The notes: generated from the letters alone by a model not told the origin. A DNA stretch of 13,778 nt from Gemmatimonadota bacterium (GCA_018678395.1 JAHHMJ010000256.1:1-13778); one strand, 5' to 3'. Positions 1 through 9,705 are shown, counted from the first letter of the stretch. Made by a program: numbers and translations.

Positions 1-975
1 CTCCTGGCCGGCGGCTGCATACTGCTGGCCACCACTCCTGCGGCAGCCCAGCCGCCGGTCATCGACATGCATCTCCACGCCTTCGGTGCCGACGCCCAGG
101 GTCCCCCGCCTCTCGCGATGTGCACGCCGGTCCCCGAATTCCCCGCGTGGGACCCGGCGGTCCCGTACGGACAGGTGTTCATGGGTATGGTGAAGAACCC
201 ACCCTGCGACGACCCGATCTGGTCGCCCGAAACCGACGAAGAGTTGCTCGAGCGCACGCTGGCCGTCATGCGGCGCCGCAACGTGCGCGGCGTCGCGAGC
301 GGGACCCCCGAGTGGGTGGCTCGCTGGCGTGAGCGCGCGCCGGACCGGTTCATCCCGGGGCTGGGACTCAACGCAGCGAACCCCTCGGTGTCGGTGGACT
401 CACTCCGGACTCTCGTCGAGACCGGCGCGGTGGAGGTGCTCGCCGAGGTCACCAACCAATACTCGGGTGTCGCGCCGGACGACGAGCGGATGGCGCCGTA
501 CTGGGCGCTCGCGGAGGAGCTCGACCTCCCCGTCGGACTCCACATCGGTCCGGGCCCGCCGGGCGTGCGCTACCTCGGCTCGGAGGGCTACCGCGCGCGG
601 CTCCACAGCGCGCTCACCCTCGAGCCCGTGCTGGTGCGGCATCCGCGTCTGCGCGTCTACATCATGCACGCGGGCTTCCCGCTCATCGACGATCTGCTGA
701 CGCTGATGTACGCGCACCCGCAGGTGTACGTCGACATCGGCGTCATCGTCTACACCCGCAGGGACTTCGATCAGTACTTGAAGCGTATCGTGGACGCCGG
801 GCACGCCAACCGGGTGATGTTCGGCTCGGATCAGATGGTGTGGCCCGAGACCATCGACCGCGCCATCGAGCGGATCGAGAACGCCGACTACCTCACGGAC
901 CGACAGAAGCGCGGCATCCTCTGCGAGAATGCCGCGCGGTTCCTGAGGCTGGGTGAGGAGGTCTGCGGCGAATGA
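1..975 (+). CDS. Secreted amidohydrolase-family (TIM-barrel) hydrolase, 5' truncated
   Basis: The reading frame is open from base 1, so the true start lies outside the window; 324 residues are visible. The first 17 or so visible residues (LLAGGCILLATTPAAAQ) look like the end of a signal peptide with an AxA-type cleavage site, so the enzyme probably acts outside the cytoplasm. The fold signature is that of the amidohydrolase_2 group (metal-dependent hydrolases and decarboxylases): DMHLH at visible residues 22-26 gives the HxH metal pair, HIGPG near 181 and MHAG near 223 supply the next histidines, and FGSD near 277 supplies the catalytic aspartate. A C-terminal segment (ILCENAARFLRL) matches the usual last helix, which reads N-A-x-R-x-L in this family. 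The substrate cannot be read from the sequence. It converges on gyrB with only 13 bases between the stops. An internal ATG at 67 is not the start, because it would delete the signal peptide and begin inside the metal motif. Confidence 0.85.
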   Translation, partial: LLAGGCILLATTPAAAQPPVIDMHLHAFGADAQGPPPLAMCTPVPEFPAWDPAVPYGQVFMGMVKNPPCDDPIWSPETDEELLERTLAVMRRRNVRGVASGTPEWVARWRERAPDRFIPGLGLNAANPSVSVDSLRTLVETGAVEVLAEVTNQYSGVAPDDERMAPYWALAEELDLPVGLHIGPGPPGVRYLGSEGYRARLHSALTLEPVLVRHPRLRVYIMHAGFPLIDDLLTLMYAHPQVYVDIGVIVYTRRDFDQYLKRIVDAGHANRVMFGSDQMVWPETIDRAIERIENADYLTDRQKRGILCENAARFLRLGEEVCGE

Positions 976-988
976 CCGGACCTCGGGC

Positions 989-4391
<3,403 letters not shown>

Positions 4392-4629
4392 GCGCGACGC
4401 GGGGGAGGGGCCGTGAAACGCATCCCGGAATTTACCGGATCGGCGGCCACTCGACCACCCCGAGACGGCCCTGGGGGACGTGGCGAATCCGCAGGCGCCG
4501 TGCGGCGTTTCGTGGGATCGGGCACCCCGGCTCCGAGGTCGGTCGGGCGGCCGCAGGGACGGACGGTGGTTACTTTCCTCCAGATCCGGCGTATGGTCAG
4601 ACAACGAACTGCTTTTCCAGGAGCCCTCG
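4392..4629. promoter_or_regulatory. Divergent intergenic region, recF / lipoprotein
   Basis: This 238-bp gap must hold the promoters for the leftward recF cluster and the rightward lipoprotein. For the lipoprotein a weak sigma-70-like pair is visible: GTTACT (4569-4574), 17 bases, TATGGT (4592-4597), followed by AGGAG at 4619-4623, six bases before the ATG. I could not pick a convincing promoter for recF. No DnaA box resembling TTATCCACA was found, so there is no sign of a replication origin here. Confidence 0.35.
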
Positions 4630-5019
4630 ATGAGCCTGATCCGACCCGTCCGCCTCGCTGCCGCCCTGATCGCGGCGGCGGTCCTGACGGCCTGCGCCAG
4701 CAATCCGCAGTATCCGGGGAATCGCGAGACGTATCAGGCCCAGGTCGAGATCGACAACGGCAACTCCTCGCTGAGCAACTTCACGGTCCACCTGGTGTCG
4801 GCCAACGGTCCCCGCCAGCGCCTCGGGAACGTGAATCTGAACGAGACGCGCTCGTTCAGCGTGTCGTACCCCAGCTCCGGTGGGCGATATCAGTTGATGG
4901 CGACGCTGATCAGCGGTTACGAGCTGTTCTCGCCCGCCTTCACGCTCACCGAGGGCGACATGATCGTGTGGAATCTGCAGCGGAACCGCGTGTTCTTCGC
5001 GGGCAACGCCCGCCAGTAG
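4630..5019 (+). CDS. Small predicted lipoprotein, function unknown
   Basis: The protein has 129 residues. It starts with a type II signal peptide: basic MSLIRPVR, a hydrophobic stretch rich in Ala/Leu/Ile, and a lipobox VLTAC with the lipidated cysteine at 22. The mature part (about 107 residues) is full of alternating hydrophobic residues and short turns, such as YQAQVEIDNGNSSLSNFTVH and RYQLMATLISGYELF, and looks all-beta, possibly one sandwich domain. I recognise no family. The start is the ATG at 4630, since it is six bases after AGGAG and begins the signal peptide; upstream in-frame codons lack protein-like composition. The residue after the cysteine is Ala, which does not suggest inner-membrane retention, so an outer-membrane destination is likely in a Gram-negative host. 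It converges on the HupE-like gene with a 9-base gap. Confidence 0.8.
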   Translation: MSLIRPVRLAAALIAAAVLTACASNPQYPGNRETYQAQVEIDNGNSSLSNFTVHLVSANGPRQRLGNVNLNETRSFSVSYPSSGGRYQLMATLISGYELFSPAFTLTEGDMIVWNLQRNRVFFAGNARQ

Positions 5020-5028
5020 GCCGAAGCC

Positions 5029-5652
5029 TCAGCCGGAGCGCCGGCCCGCGATCCATCCCGCGGCGACGACCACGGCGGCCGCGACCACCCACTGCCCCGC
5101 CTCGATTCCCAGATCGAAGGCCAGGACGCGGACGACTCCGCCGCCCGCCGCGATGAGCGAGCTCGCCATGGCCTCCACGGCCGCCAACCCGTGTACGAGC
5201 CCGAAGGTCACGACCAGGACATAGCGCCACACGCGGAGTCCCTCGGCCTCGAAGGGTCCGTCCCACGCGAACTGAGCCGGGCTGCTCGGCCCGTCGCGCA
5301 CGCTCGCGCGGAGAGCGCCGGCGTTGATGGCCGACCCGGAACCGGCGCGTGCCGCGGCAGCGCGACGGCGCCACGCGCGTTCGAGACCGGTGGTCGCCGC
5401 AGCGGCGAGCACGAGACCCCACAGCACGGACTCGCTCCAGCTGCCGACGGGGAGAACGCTGCCCATGGCAACCGCTGCGAGCACGACGGCGTGGGCCACC
5501 GTGAAGCCGGTCAGGAGTACGACTACGCCTCGCCAGTACCGGCGATCGAAAGCCGCCGTCAGCACCCCCACGAACGCGATGTGGTGCAGGCCGGCGCTGG
5601 ACCAGACGTGGCCGAACCCTCGGGCGAGCCAGAAGCCGAACTCCGAACTCAA
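5029..5652 (-). CDS. HupE/UreJ-like integral membrane protein
   Basis: The 207-residue protein resembles the HupE/UreJ_2 family of small membrane proteins, some of which are implicated in nickel or other metal uptake. Conserved features: a first helix with histidines (FGHVWSSAGLHHIAF, about 13-27, in place of the usual HIxxGxDHxxF), the helix LLTGFTVAHAVVLAAVA (46-62) with the family FTxAH motif, an acidic helix start near 74 (ESVLWGLVLAAAA), and FGLVHGLAAVEAM (150-162). About five or six membrane segments can be seen. A poorly conserved, probably soluble loop lies at about 92-140. The large N-terminal extracytoplasmic domain of many homologues is absent. The likely start is TTG at 5652, which overlaps the stop of the upstream enoyl-CoA hydratase gene as TTGA. 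No in-frame ATG or GTG is better placed. Metal specificity is not readable; the Asp of the DH motif is replaced by His. Confidence 0.68.
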   Translation of the reverse strand: MSSEFGFWLARGFGHVWSSAGLHHIAFVGVLTAAFDRRYWRGVVVLLTGFTVAHAVVLAAVAMGSVLPVGSWSESVLWGLVLAAAATTGLERAWRRRAAAARAGSGSAINAGALRASVRDGPSSPAQFAWDGPFEAEGLRVWRYVLVVTFGLVHGLAAVEAMASSLIAAGGGVVRVLAFDLGIEAGQWVVAAAVVVAAGWIAGRRSG

Positions 5653-6434
5653 CGCCCCTTGAACTCCGCGTCCCGACGCTCGAGGAAGGCGGTCATGCCC
5701 TCCTTCATGTCCTCGGTGGAGGCGAGCAGCCCGAAGAGCGACGATTCGAAGGCCAGCGCCTCGTTCAACGAGGTGTCCACGCCCCGGTAGATCGACTCGA
5801 GCGCAGCTCGCACGGCGACCGGCCCGTGCCGGGTGATCCGACGCGCGAATGCCTTGGCTTCGTCGAGCAGCTCCGCGCGGGATACGACGCGGCTCACCAG
5901 ACCCAGCACCTCCGCGCGGTCCGCGCGAATCGGGTCTCCGGTCAGCGTCATCTCGACGGCGCGCCCCAGGCCGACGAGCCGCGCCAGGCGAATCGTGCCG
6001 CCGTACCCGGGGATGATCCCGAGGCCCACCTCGGGCAGGCCGAACCGCGCGTTGTCCGAGGCGATCCGAACGTGGCACGCGAGGGCGACTTCCAGACCGC
6101 CGCCGAGCGCGTAGCCGCCCACGGCGGCGACGACCGGCTTCGGAAAGCGCTCGATGGCCGTGAAGACGTCCTGCCCCTGGCGGCTCACTCGCACCCCGTC
6201 GACCGCCCCCATCTTCACCAATTCGGCGATGTCGGCTCCCGCGACGAAGGCCTTCTCCCCGGCACCGGTCAACACTACGCCACGGACGTCGTCGTCGACG
6301 AGAAGGTCGGTGAAGACCTTGCCGATCTCGTCGATGACTTCACCGTTCAGGGCATTCAGCTTGTCCTGCCGATCGATCGTGACGACGGCGAGGTCGCCGT
6401 CCCATTCGACGCGAACGTAGTTCAGGTCGCTCAT
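5649..6434 (-). CDS. Enoyl-CoA hydratase/isomerase (crotonase superfamily)
   Basis: The 261-residue protein is a crotonase-fold enzyme acting on CoA thioesters, most likely hydrating trans-2-enoyl-CoA in fatty-acid beta-oxidation. The oxyanion-hole segment is AFVAGADIAEL (62-72) and the second oxyanion Gly sits in GGYALGGGLEVALAC (106-120). Both catalytic glutamates of true hydratases are present, Glu115 (GGGLE) and Glu135 (LPEVGLGIIPGYGGT), spaced 20 residues apart as in well-studied hydratases. The C-terminus (FLERRDAEFKGR) has the usual F-x-x-x-R/K-x-P/A-x-F-x-G-x ending. Start is the ATG at 6434. The stop overlaps the HupE-like gene's TTG start, so the two are probably co-transcribed, though no metabolic link between them is known to me. 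Isomerase or methylglutaconyl-CoA hydratase activity cannot be excluded. Confidence 0.92.
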   Translation of the reverse strand: MSDLNYVRVEWDGDLAVVTIDRQDKLNALNGEVIDEIGKVFTDLLVDDDVRGVVLTGAGEKAFVAGADIAELVKMGAVDGVRVSRQGQDVFTAIERFPKPVVAAVGGYALGGGLEVALACHVRIASDNARFGLPEVGLGIIPGYGGTIRLARLVGLGRAVEMTLTGDPIRADRAEVLGLVSRVVSRAELLDEAKAFARRITRHGPVAVRAALESIYRGVDTSLNEALAFESSLFGLLASTEDMKEGMTAFLERRDAEFKGR

Positions 6435-6585
6435 GGTCGGATTCTTCGGGGGCCGGAATATGGATGAGGTCGCGCGGATGCGCCCTGAACACTGACGATT
6501 TCGAGCTCGTCCGGCAATGGAATTCAGCGCCGTCGATCGCTACCTTCCCGGGCCCGGTTCCATGCCACTCAAGGAGAGCCCCGTC

Positions 6586-7035
6586 ATGAGTCGTTCGCTC
6601 AACAAGGTCATGCTCATCGGCAACGTGGGGAGCGACCCCGAGGTGCGTGCCACGGCGTCCGGTGCGCGGGTCGCCAAACTCTCCGTGGCCACCAATCGGA
6701 GCTTTCAGGACCGCACCGGTCAGCAGCAGGAGCGAACCGAGTGGCACCGCCTGACCTTCTTCGGGCGCCTGGCCGACATCGTCGAGCAGTACGTGAAGAA
6801 GGGCGACCGGCTCTACGTCGAAGGGCGTATCGAGTACTCGCAGACGCAGGACGACAAGGGCAACACCCGCTACTGGACCGACATCGTGGTCAACGAGATG
6901 GTGATGTTGGGATCGGGCACGGGCGAGGGCGGCAACCACGGAGGCGGAGGACGGACGTCCGGCGGGCTTACGGAAACCCCGGCCGCTCCGTCGACGCCGC
7001 CGCTCTCGGAGCCGGACGACGATCTGCCGTTCTGA
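6586..7035 (+). CDS. ssb: Single-stranded DNA-binding protein
   Basis: SSB coats single-stranded DNA during replication, recombination and repair. The 149-residue protein has an N-terminal OB fold: SLNKVMLIGNVGSDPEVR (4-21), VAKLSVATNRSF (29-40), TEWHRLTFFGRLADIVEQYV (51-70), KKGDRLYVEGRIEYSQ (71-86) and RYWTDIVVNEMVML (95-108). It continues into a Gly/Pro-rich linker (about 109-142) and ends in the acidic tip DDDLPF, the conserved docking site for partner proteins. I chose the ATG at 6586 because it gives the canonical N-terminus and follows AAGGAG (6571-6576) by nine bases; an upstream ATG at 6562 would add eight atypical residues. It stands alone, diverging from the enoyl-CoA hydratase. 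It is not flanked by rpsF and rpsR, the common neighbours of ssb in many phyla. Confidence 0.95.
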   Translation: MSRSLNKVMLIGNVGSDPEVRATASGARVAKLSVATNRSFQDRTGQQQERTEWHRLTFFGRLADIVEQYVKKGDRLYVEGRIEYSQTQDDKGNTRYWTDIVVNEMVMLGSGTGEGGNHGGGGRTSGGLTETPAAPSTPPLSEPDDDLPF

Positions 7036-7059
7036 GGAGTCGGCTCGACCGACGGTGCC

Positions 7060-7419
7060 TCAGCCGTCGAGCTCCCGACTTCCGGCGGTTTCCGACTCCC
7101 ACAGGCCCATGAAGTACGCCTCGTAGCGCTCGCGGTTGGCGCGGTAGTCCTCCCGCCATACCTCGAAGGGAGGGAGGTTCACCCGCTTCGCCAGCAGTTG
7201 GGTGGCACGTTGCACGAGAGACGTGTACGAGCCGGCGTCCGCGGAGGGTGAACCGAATTCCCGCGTCGCCTTTTCCGCCAGCAGGTAGATCTCGTCGGGT
7301 GACAAGTACAAGAGGAGGTCCGCCAGTTGGGCCGAACAGTACTCTAGGTACTTGGCCCGGAGGACCTCGTTGGAGTCGTCGGCGCCGCTGGACTGCGCCG
7401 AATCGGCATCCGTCGCCAT
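7060..7419 (-). CDS. Unknown 119-aa protein, single 'B' module (LPPFExW signature)
   Basis: I recognise no named family. After a polar N-terminus of about 18 residues, the protein is predicted mostly helical: a first helix pair (VLRAKYLEYCSAQLADLLLYLSP in two pieces, about 19-41), a middle helix, and an end motif NLPPFEVWREDYRANRERY (81-99). That layout, L-R/Q-x-x-Y-x-x-Y ... L-x-P ... R-L/V-x-LPPF/L-x-x-W-x-x-D-Y/F-x-x-x-R-x-x-Y, recurs in the 192-aa protein encoded at 8115-8693 and the 234-aa protein encoded at 9706-10410, so the three share a module. This gene carries that module alone. No signal peptide or membrane segment is visible. The ATG at 7419 lacks a clear Shine-Dalgarno. It converges on ssb and lies 108 bases downstream of the ribbon-helix-helix gene. 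The CDS is well supported by the shared motif; its role is unknown. Confidence 0.75.
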   Translation of the reverse strand: MATDADSAQSSGADDSNEVLRAKYLEYCSAQLADLLLYLSPDEIYLLAEKATREFGSPSADAGSYTSLVQRATQLLAKRVNLPPFEVWREDYRANRERYEAYFMGLWESETAGSRELDG

Positions 7420-7465
7420 CGTGCGTGCACTCGCGGGGGAATCGAGACCGGCATTCCGGTCGGGT

Positions 7466-7495
7466 CGTACAACGAACGACTCGTCACGACGTCAA
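7466..7495 (-). promoter_or_regulatory. Possible sigma-70-like promoter for the 119-aa gene
   Basis: Reading the minus strand, TTGACG (complement of 7490-7495) is followed after 18 bases by TGTACG (complement of 7466-7471), about 47 bases before the ATG at 7419. The -35 box matches five of six consensus positions, but the -10 box only three. A 6-bp perfect hairpin, GACCGG-CATT-CCGGTC at 7446-7461, falls in the leader just downstream. Low confidence; transcription could also read through from the upstream gene. Confidence 0.28.
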
Positions 7496-7527
7496 TGGTG
7501 CGGTCGCCCGTCCGTGCCGCGCAAGTT

Positions 7528-7737
7528 TCAGGACGGGAGGGAGATGGACTCCTCGGACCCGTCCTGGGCTACCGCGCCCGGATGATCACGAAGGTGCCGG
7601 TAGATGGAACGCCGCGTGAGCCCGTACAGCACGACCCGACTCAAGAACTCCGGATCGGACTTCTGGACCTCCTCCGCCTGGGCCGCGATGTCCCGGGGAA
7701 GACGGACCTTCAGCTGTACGGAACACGTTTCCCACAT
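7528..7737 (-). CDS. Ribbon-helix-helix-like small DNA-binding protein (putative)
   Basis: The 69-residue protein has the shape of a ribbon-helix-helix (CopG/Arc/MetJ-type) regulator. A short strand SVQLKVRLPRD (about 6-16) would pair in a dimer and lie in the DNA major groove. Helix 1 (DIAAQAEEVQK, 16-26), a turn at SDPE, and helix 2 (FLSRVVLYGLTRRSIYRHL, about 31-49) follow, then a polar tail. Such proteins usually bind tandem or inverted short repeats and repress their own gene. I chose the ATG at 7737 because GGAG lies seven bases upstream; an ATG at 7758 would add seven residues with no ribosome site, and a longer open frame to 8016 runs through AT-rich DNA and is not protein-like. A tandem octamer repeat lies 27-42 bases upstream. 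No toxin-like partner is obvious. Family call is from pattern only. Confidence 0.66.
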   Translation of the reverse strand: MWETCSVQLKVRLPRDIAAQAEEVQKSDPEFLSRVVLYGLTRRSIYRHLRDHPGAVAQDGSEESISLPS

Positions 7738-7763
7738 TCGCAAGCTCCAGCGTGCCATCAGGT

Positions 7764-7779
7764 GTTGAAAAGTTGAAAA
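7764..7779. repeat. Tandem octamer repeat GTTGAAAA x2, candidate RHH operator
   Basis: Two perfect, abutting copies of GTTGAAAA (TTTTCAAC on the coding strand) sit just upstream of the ribbon-helix-helix gene start, in the predicted leader. Ribbon-helix-helix repressors commonly bind arrays of 7-9 bp direct repeats, so this is a natural candidate for self-regulation. The repeat is seen directly; the binding role is inferred. Confidence 0.45.
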
Positions 7780-7857
7780 CTTCGGGATCGACCTCTCCGC
7801 GTGGAGGTCGACACGCCGGAGGCGCCTCGAAGCACTCCTCCCGAGCGGCGGGATGGA

Positions 7858-7886
7858 AGAATAGAAGGCCTTTTTCAGGGGCGCAA
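7858..7886 (-). promoter_or_regulatory. Candidate promoter of the RHH gene
   Basis: On the minus strand TTGCGC (complement of 7881-7886), 17 bases, then TATTCT (complement of 7858-7863) form a sigma-70-like pair with ideal spacing. Transcription would begin near 7851, giving a leader of about 110 bases that contains the tandem octamer repeat, so a bound repressor could act as a roadblock. Confidence 0.4.
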
Positions 7887-8009
7887 GACCCTCTCCGACA
7901 AGTCGTCCCGGCCCAGCCTCAAAAGCGTAAATGGTTGTGCACCAATGAGTTGCCAAAATGGCTCTGAAACGGAAAATCAAGCGTTCCCGCTGGTACGAAA
8001 AGTGCCATT

Positions 8010-8025
8010 TTTTCAATTTTTCGAA
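8010..8025. repeat. Second tandem octamer pair, TTTTCAAT + TTTTCGAA
   Basis: Two abutting octamers on the plus strand match the TTTTCAAC unit seen on the minus strand at 7764-7779, with small changes. They lie in the AT-rich part of the intergenic region and face the opposite way. T-rich sequence makes chance matches easier, so this is weaker than the first pair. Confidence 0.28.
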
Positions 8026-8114
8026 GACGATGCGGCGAGATTACGCCACGTTTCCCAGACTCGGGAAGAAGAAATTACCCTGCGCCGCTTCACACTTTTT
8101 ACGAAAAAATGCGA

Positions 8115-8693
8115 TCAGGGCAGAGTCGAACGGAGGAAGGCCTCGAGGGTCCGATCGTCGAAGCTGTCGAACCGATTTCGGATCGCCGGGACCGTGGCTT
8201 CCCTGAAGACCGGCGCCGTTCGGGTCGCCCGTCCATCACCCGGGGTCGGGAACTCGACGGCCCCCTCCCAGTCGTCACCCCGCGGTCGAACCACGAGTCG
8301 TGCGACGCGTTCGACCCCGGCGGAGCGGAATCCGCGAACCGCCACCGCCACCGGAGCGCCGTTCGGACTCCGAGGCCCGGCCTCGAGGAGCGGCGCATCG
8401 GCGATGTGGGCCTCGCGGTGGGCGGCGAAGTCGCGAGCCCAGACCGGGAGCGGCGGAAGCGGCAGCCGGTCGGCACAGTAGGCGGCGAGGGCATCGAGCG
8501 ACGCCTGGCCGTCCGAAGAGGAACCGACGCCGGCCGCGCGAACCAACGCGCGCAGCCCCTCCCGCGGCACCAGCCCCAGGAGCGCCCGACCCTGTTCGAT
8601 GCGGTACGCCCGGTAGCGCGATTGCAACGCCTCCGAGACCGGAGACGCGTCGAGGCTCTCGAAGGCCGCGTCCAGGGTCTCGGGGCCGGTCAA
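8115..8693 (-). CDS. Unknown 192-aa two-module protein (B-A order)
   Basis: No family was recognised. Residues about 22-100 form module B: EALQSRYRAYRIEQGRALL in the first helix, then LVPREGL, and the signature RLPLPPLPVWARDFAAHRE (76-94). Residues about 115-192 form module A: a strand-rich stretch (VAVAVRGF, VARLVV), then GDDWEGAVEF (139-148), RTAPVFRE (158-165) and RTLEAFLRSTL (181-191). The 234-aa protein at 9706-10410 has counterparts to both modules but in the reverse order. The start is TTG at 8693, overlapping the stop of the 295-aa gene as TTGA, so the two are probably translated together; no ATG lies nearby. No signal peptide or membrane helix is seen, so a cytoplasmic protein is likely. 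The gene ends in AT-rich DNA with a small A/T inverted repeat. Confidence 0.74.
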   Translation of the reverse strand: MTGPETLDAAFESLDASPVSEALQSRYRAYRIEQGRALLGLVPREGLRALVRAAGVGSSSDGQASLDALAAYCADRLPLPPLPVWARDFAAHREAHIADAPLLEAGPRSPNGAPVAVAVRGFRSAGVERVARLVVRPRGDDWEGAVEFPTPGDGRATRTAPVFREATVPAIRNRFDSFDDRTLEAFLRSTLP

Positions 8694-9577
8694 TGCACCG
8701 TACTCCCGCTCCGGCCGGCCACCCGCACGGGTCGTGTCGTCGCCGAAGGCCCGCGGTCACGGATGCGCGACAGCGTGGCCCGGTCGCCGAAGGTGGACAT
8801 CACCTCGCGAACGTGCGTGTAGCGGTCCGGCTCGAAGCGAGCCAGCAGCCGCAGGAGTCCGCGGCGGACGGCGTCGATCTGCGTCCGCAGCTCGGCCAAC
8901 TCGAGTGGCAGCGGAAACCGGACCTGGCACCCTCCGCTCGCCGCAGGGCTCGACGGCACGATCCGACGGAGGTCCGTGCCCGGGAACGCCTGCGCCAGCG
9001 CCTCCTCGAGCTCGGGATCGACGCTGTCGGTGGGCGTCCGGAAAACCAGCGCGTTCCCGTCGTAGTCGAGGTGAGTACGGACGATCCGCCCGGCACCGAG
9101 CACGAACCGCACGGAGGTTCCGTCGTGGAGATCGAGGTCCCGGCAGATGTCCCTGTACCCCAGGCGCAGCAGCGTCGGACGCGTCAAGGGGCCGAAGCCC
9201 ACGCGCTCCAGGACCCGCAGTCCGACCTGGAAGCAGAAGCGGCTGAGCTCGTCGCGCGCTTCGCCCAGCGCGGAGCCCCGCACCAGGGCGTTCAGATGGT
9301 CGAGCGTCGGCTCGTAGACCCAGTCGAGGACCACGAGTTCGCCCGAGAGGTCGAGAAGCTTCACGTCGGCGCTTCCGACGTCGAGCGCCTCGACGTGTGA
9401 GGCGTACCGGCCCTCGAGGACGACCGCGAGGCCCACGTCCTGAATGCGGCCTCCCGGGACGTCGATCTCGTGCACGTCGCGGTACTGAACGACCGCGCGC
9501 GTGAGCGGGAGTTCGCAGGCGCCCGGCACATCGGCCATGGCCTCCGGGCGGGCCTCGTGGGAAGGTTGCGTCTGCAT
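8690..9577 (-). CDS. Unknown 295-aa protein, first gene of a coupled pair
   Basis: I do not recognise this protein. With the ATG at 9577 it has 295 residues. The N-terminal part (about 23-100) alternates strands and turns: AVVQYRDVHEIDVPGGRIQD, VGLAVVLEGRYASHVEALDV, VKLLDLSGELVVLDWVYEP. The middle (about 108-200) mixes helix and strand, including ELSRFCFQVGLRVLERVGF, VRFVLGAGRIVRTHLDYDG and DPELEEALAQAFPGTDLRR. The region 215-272 (CQVRFPLPLELAELRTQIDA, LLRLLARFEPDRYTHVREVM, STFGDRATLSRI) is helical, and a disordered basic tail follows. There is no signal peptide. ATGs at 9634 and 9628 lie upstream of the predicted transcription start, and one at 9538 has its GGAGG too close; 9577 follows GAGG by six bases. 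The antisense frames here are not supported. Coupling to the 192-aa gene suggests a shared role. Confidence 0.72.
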   Translation of the reverse strand: MQTQPSHEARPEAMADVPGACELPLTRAVVQYRDVHEIDVPGGRIQDVGLAVVLEGRYASHVEALDVGSADVKLLDLSGELVVLDWVYEPTLDHLNALVRGSALGEARDELSRFCFQVGLRVLERVGFGPLTRPTLLRLGYRDICRDLDLHDGTSVRFVLGAGRIVRTHLDYDGNALVFRTPTDSVDPELEEALAQAFPGTDLRRIVPSSPAASGGCQVRFPLPLELAELRTQIDAVRRGLLRLLARFEPDRYTHVREVMSTFGDRATLSRIRDRGPSATTRPVRVAGRSGSTVH

Positions 9578-9623
9578 CGTCGGCCTCGGGGTTGCCGTGC
9601 CCGGGACGATCCCGGGGACGCCC

Positions 9624-9653
9624 AGCATAACCATCTGTTTCCCGCTCCGGCAA
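9624..9653 (-). promoter_or_regulatory. Candidate promoter of the 295-aa / 192-aa gene pair
   Basis: On the minus strand TTGCCG (complement of 9648-9653), 18 bases, then TATGCT (complement of 9624-9629) give four of six matches in each box. Predicted initiation near 9617 leaves a leader of about 40 bases before the ATG at 9577. The -35 box lies inside the left arm of a perfect inverted repeat, so a protein bound there would compete with polymerase. Confidence 0.4.
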
Positions 9654-9675
9654 GGAAAATCGGCGACCTTGCCGG
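9647..9675. promoter_or_regulatory. Perfect 9-bp inverted repeat in divergent promoter region (candidate operator)
   Basis: CCGGCAAGG at 9647-9655 and its exact complement CCTTGCCGG at 9667-9675 are separated by 11 bases, with arm centres 20 bp apart, about two helical turns. That geometry suits a dimeric regulator binding one face of the DNA. The site is between the divergent 295-aa and 234-aa genes and overlaps the -35 box of the leftward promoter. The symmetry is seen directly; the operator role is inferred. Confidence 0.45.
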
Positions 9676-9705
9676 TCCGGGGCGCTACGGGCACCTTGTC
9701 GTGTG

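Larger units (their letters stand above)
7738..8114. other. Intergenic, partly AT-rich control region upstream of the RHH gene
   Basis: This 377-bp stretch has no convincing gene. By count, 7921-8100 is about 46% G+C (40% in 7921-7980), well below the surrounding genes. It holds T/A runs, a TTTTT-ACG-AAAAA inverted repeat at 8096-8108 just past the stop of the 192-aa gene (which may aid termination of that leftward transcript), two tandem octamer pairs in opposite orientation (7764-7779 and 8010-8025), and a leftward promoter candidate at 7858-7886. Open frames across it on either strand lack ribosome sites and normal codon use. Confidence 0.5.

Noticed and set aside
4392..4703. 104-residue N-terminal extension of RecF
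   Set aside because: The extension overlaps the divergent lipoprotein start, has no RecF similarity, and the canonical RecF N-terminus begins at the GTG at 4391.
7043..7072. Inverted repeat GCTCGAC...GTCGAGC between ssb and the 119-aa gene as a terminator
   Set aside because: The stem is only 7 bp with a 16-base loop and no T-run on either side, so it is too weak to call a terminator.
7528..7737. Toxin-antitoxin pair made of the ribbon-helix-helix protein and the 119-aa protein
   Set aside because: The genes are 108 bases apart rather than overlapping, and the 119-aa protein lacks any known toxin motif and has two relatives in the same locus.
7738..8016. Upstream extension of the ribbon-helix-helix gene to 8016
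   Set aside because: The extension has AT-rich codons unlike neighbours, crosses the predicted promoter and octamer repeats, and adds nothing resembling a domain. The ATG at 7737 has a good ribosome site.
7958..8206. A basic 82-codon plus-strand frame starting ATGGCTCTGAAACGG
   Set aside because: There is no ribosome site, it runs antisense into the 192-aa gene, and half of it lies in the AT-rich non-coding stretch.
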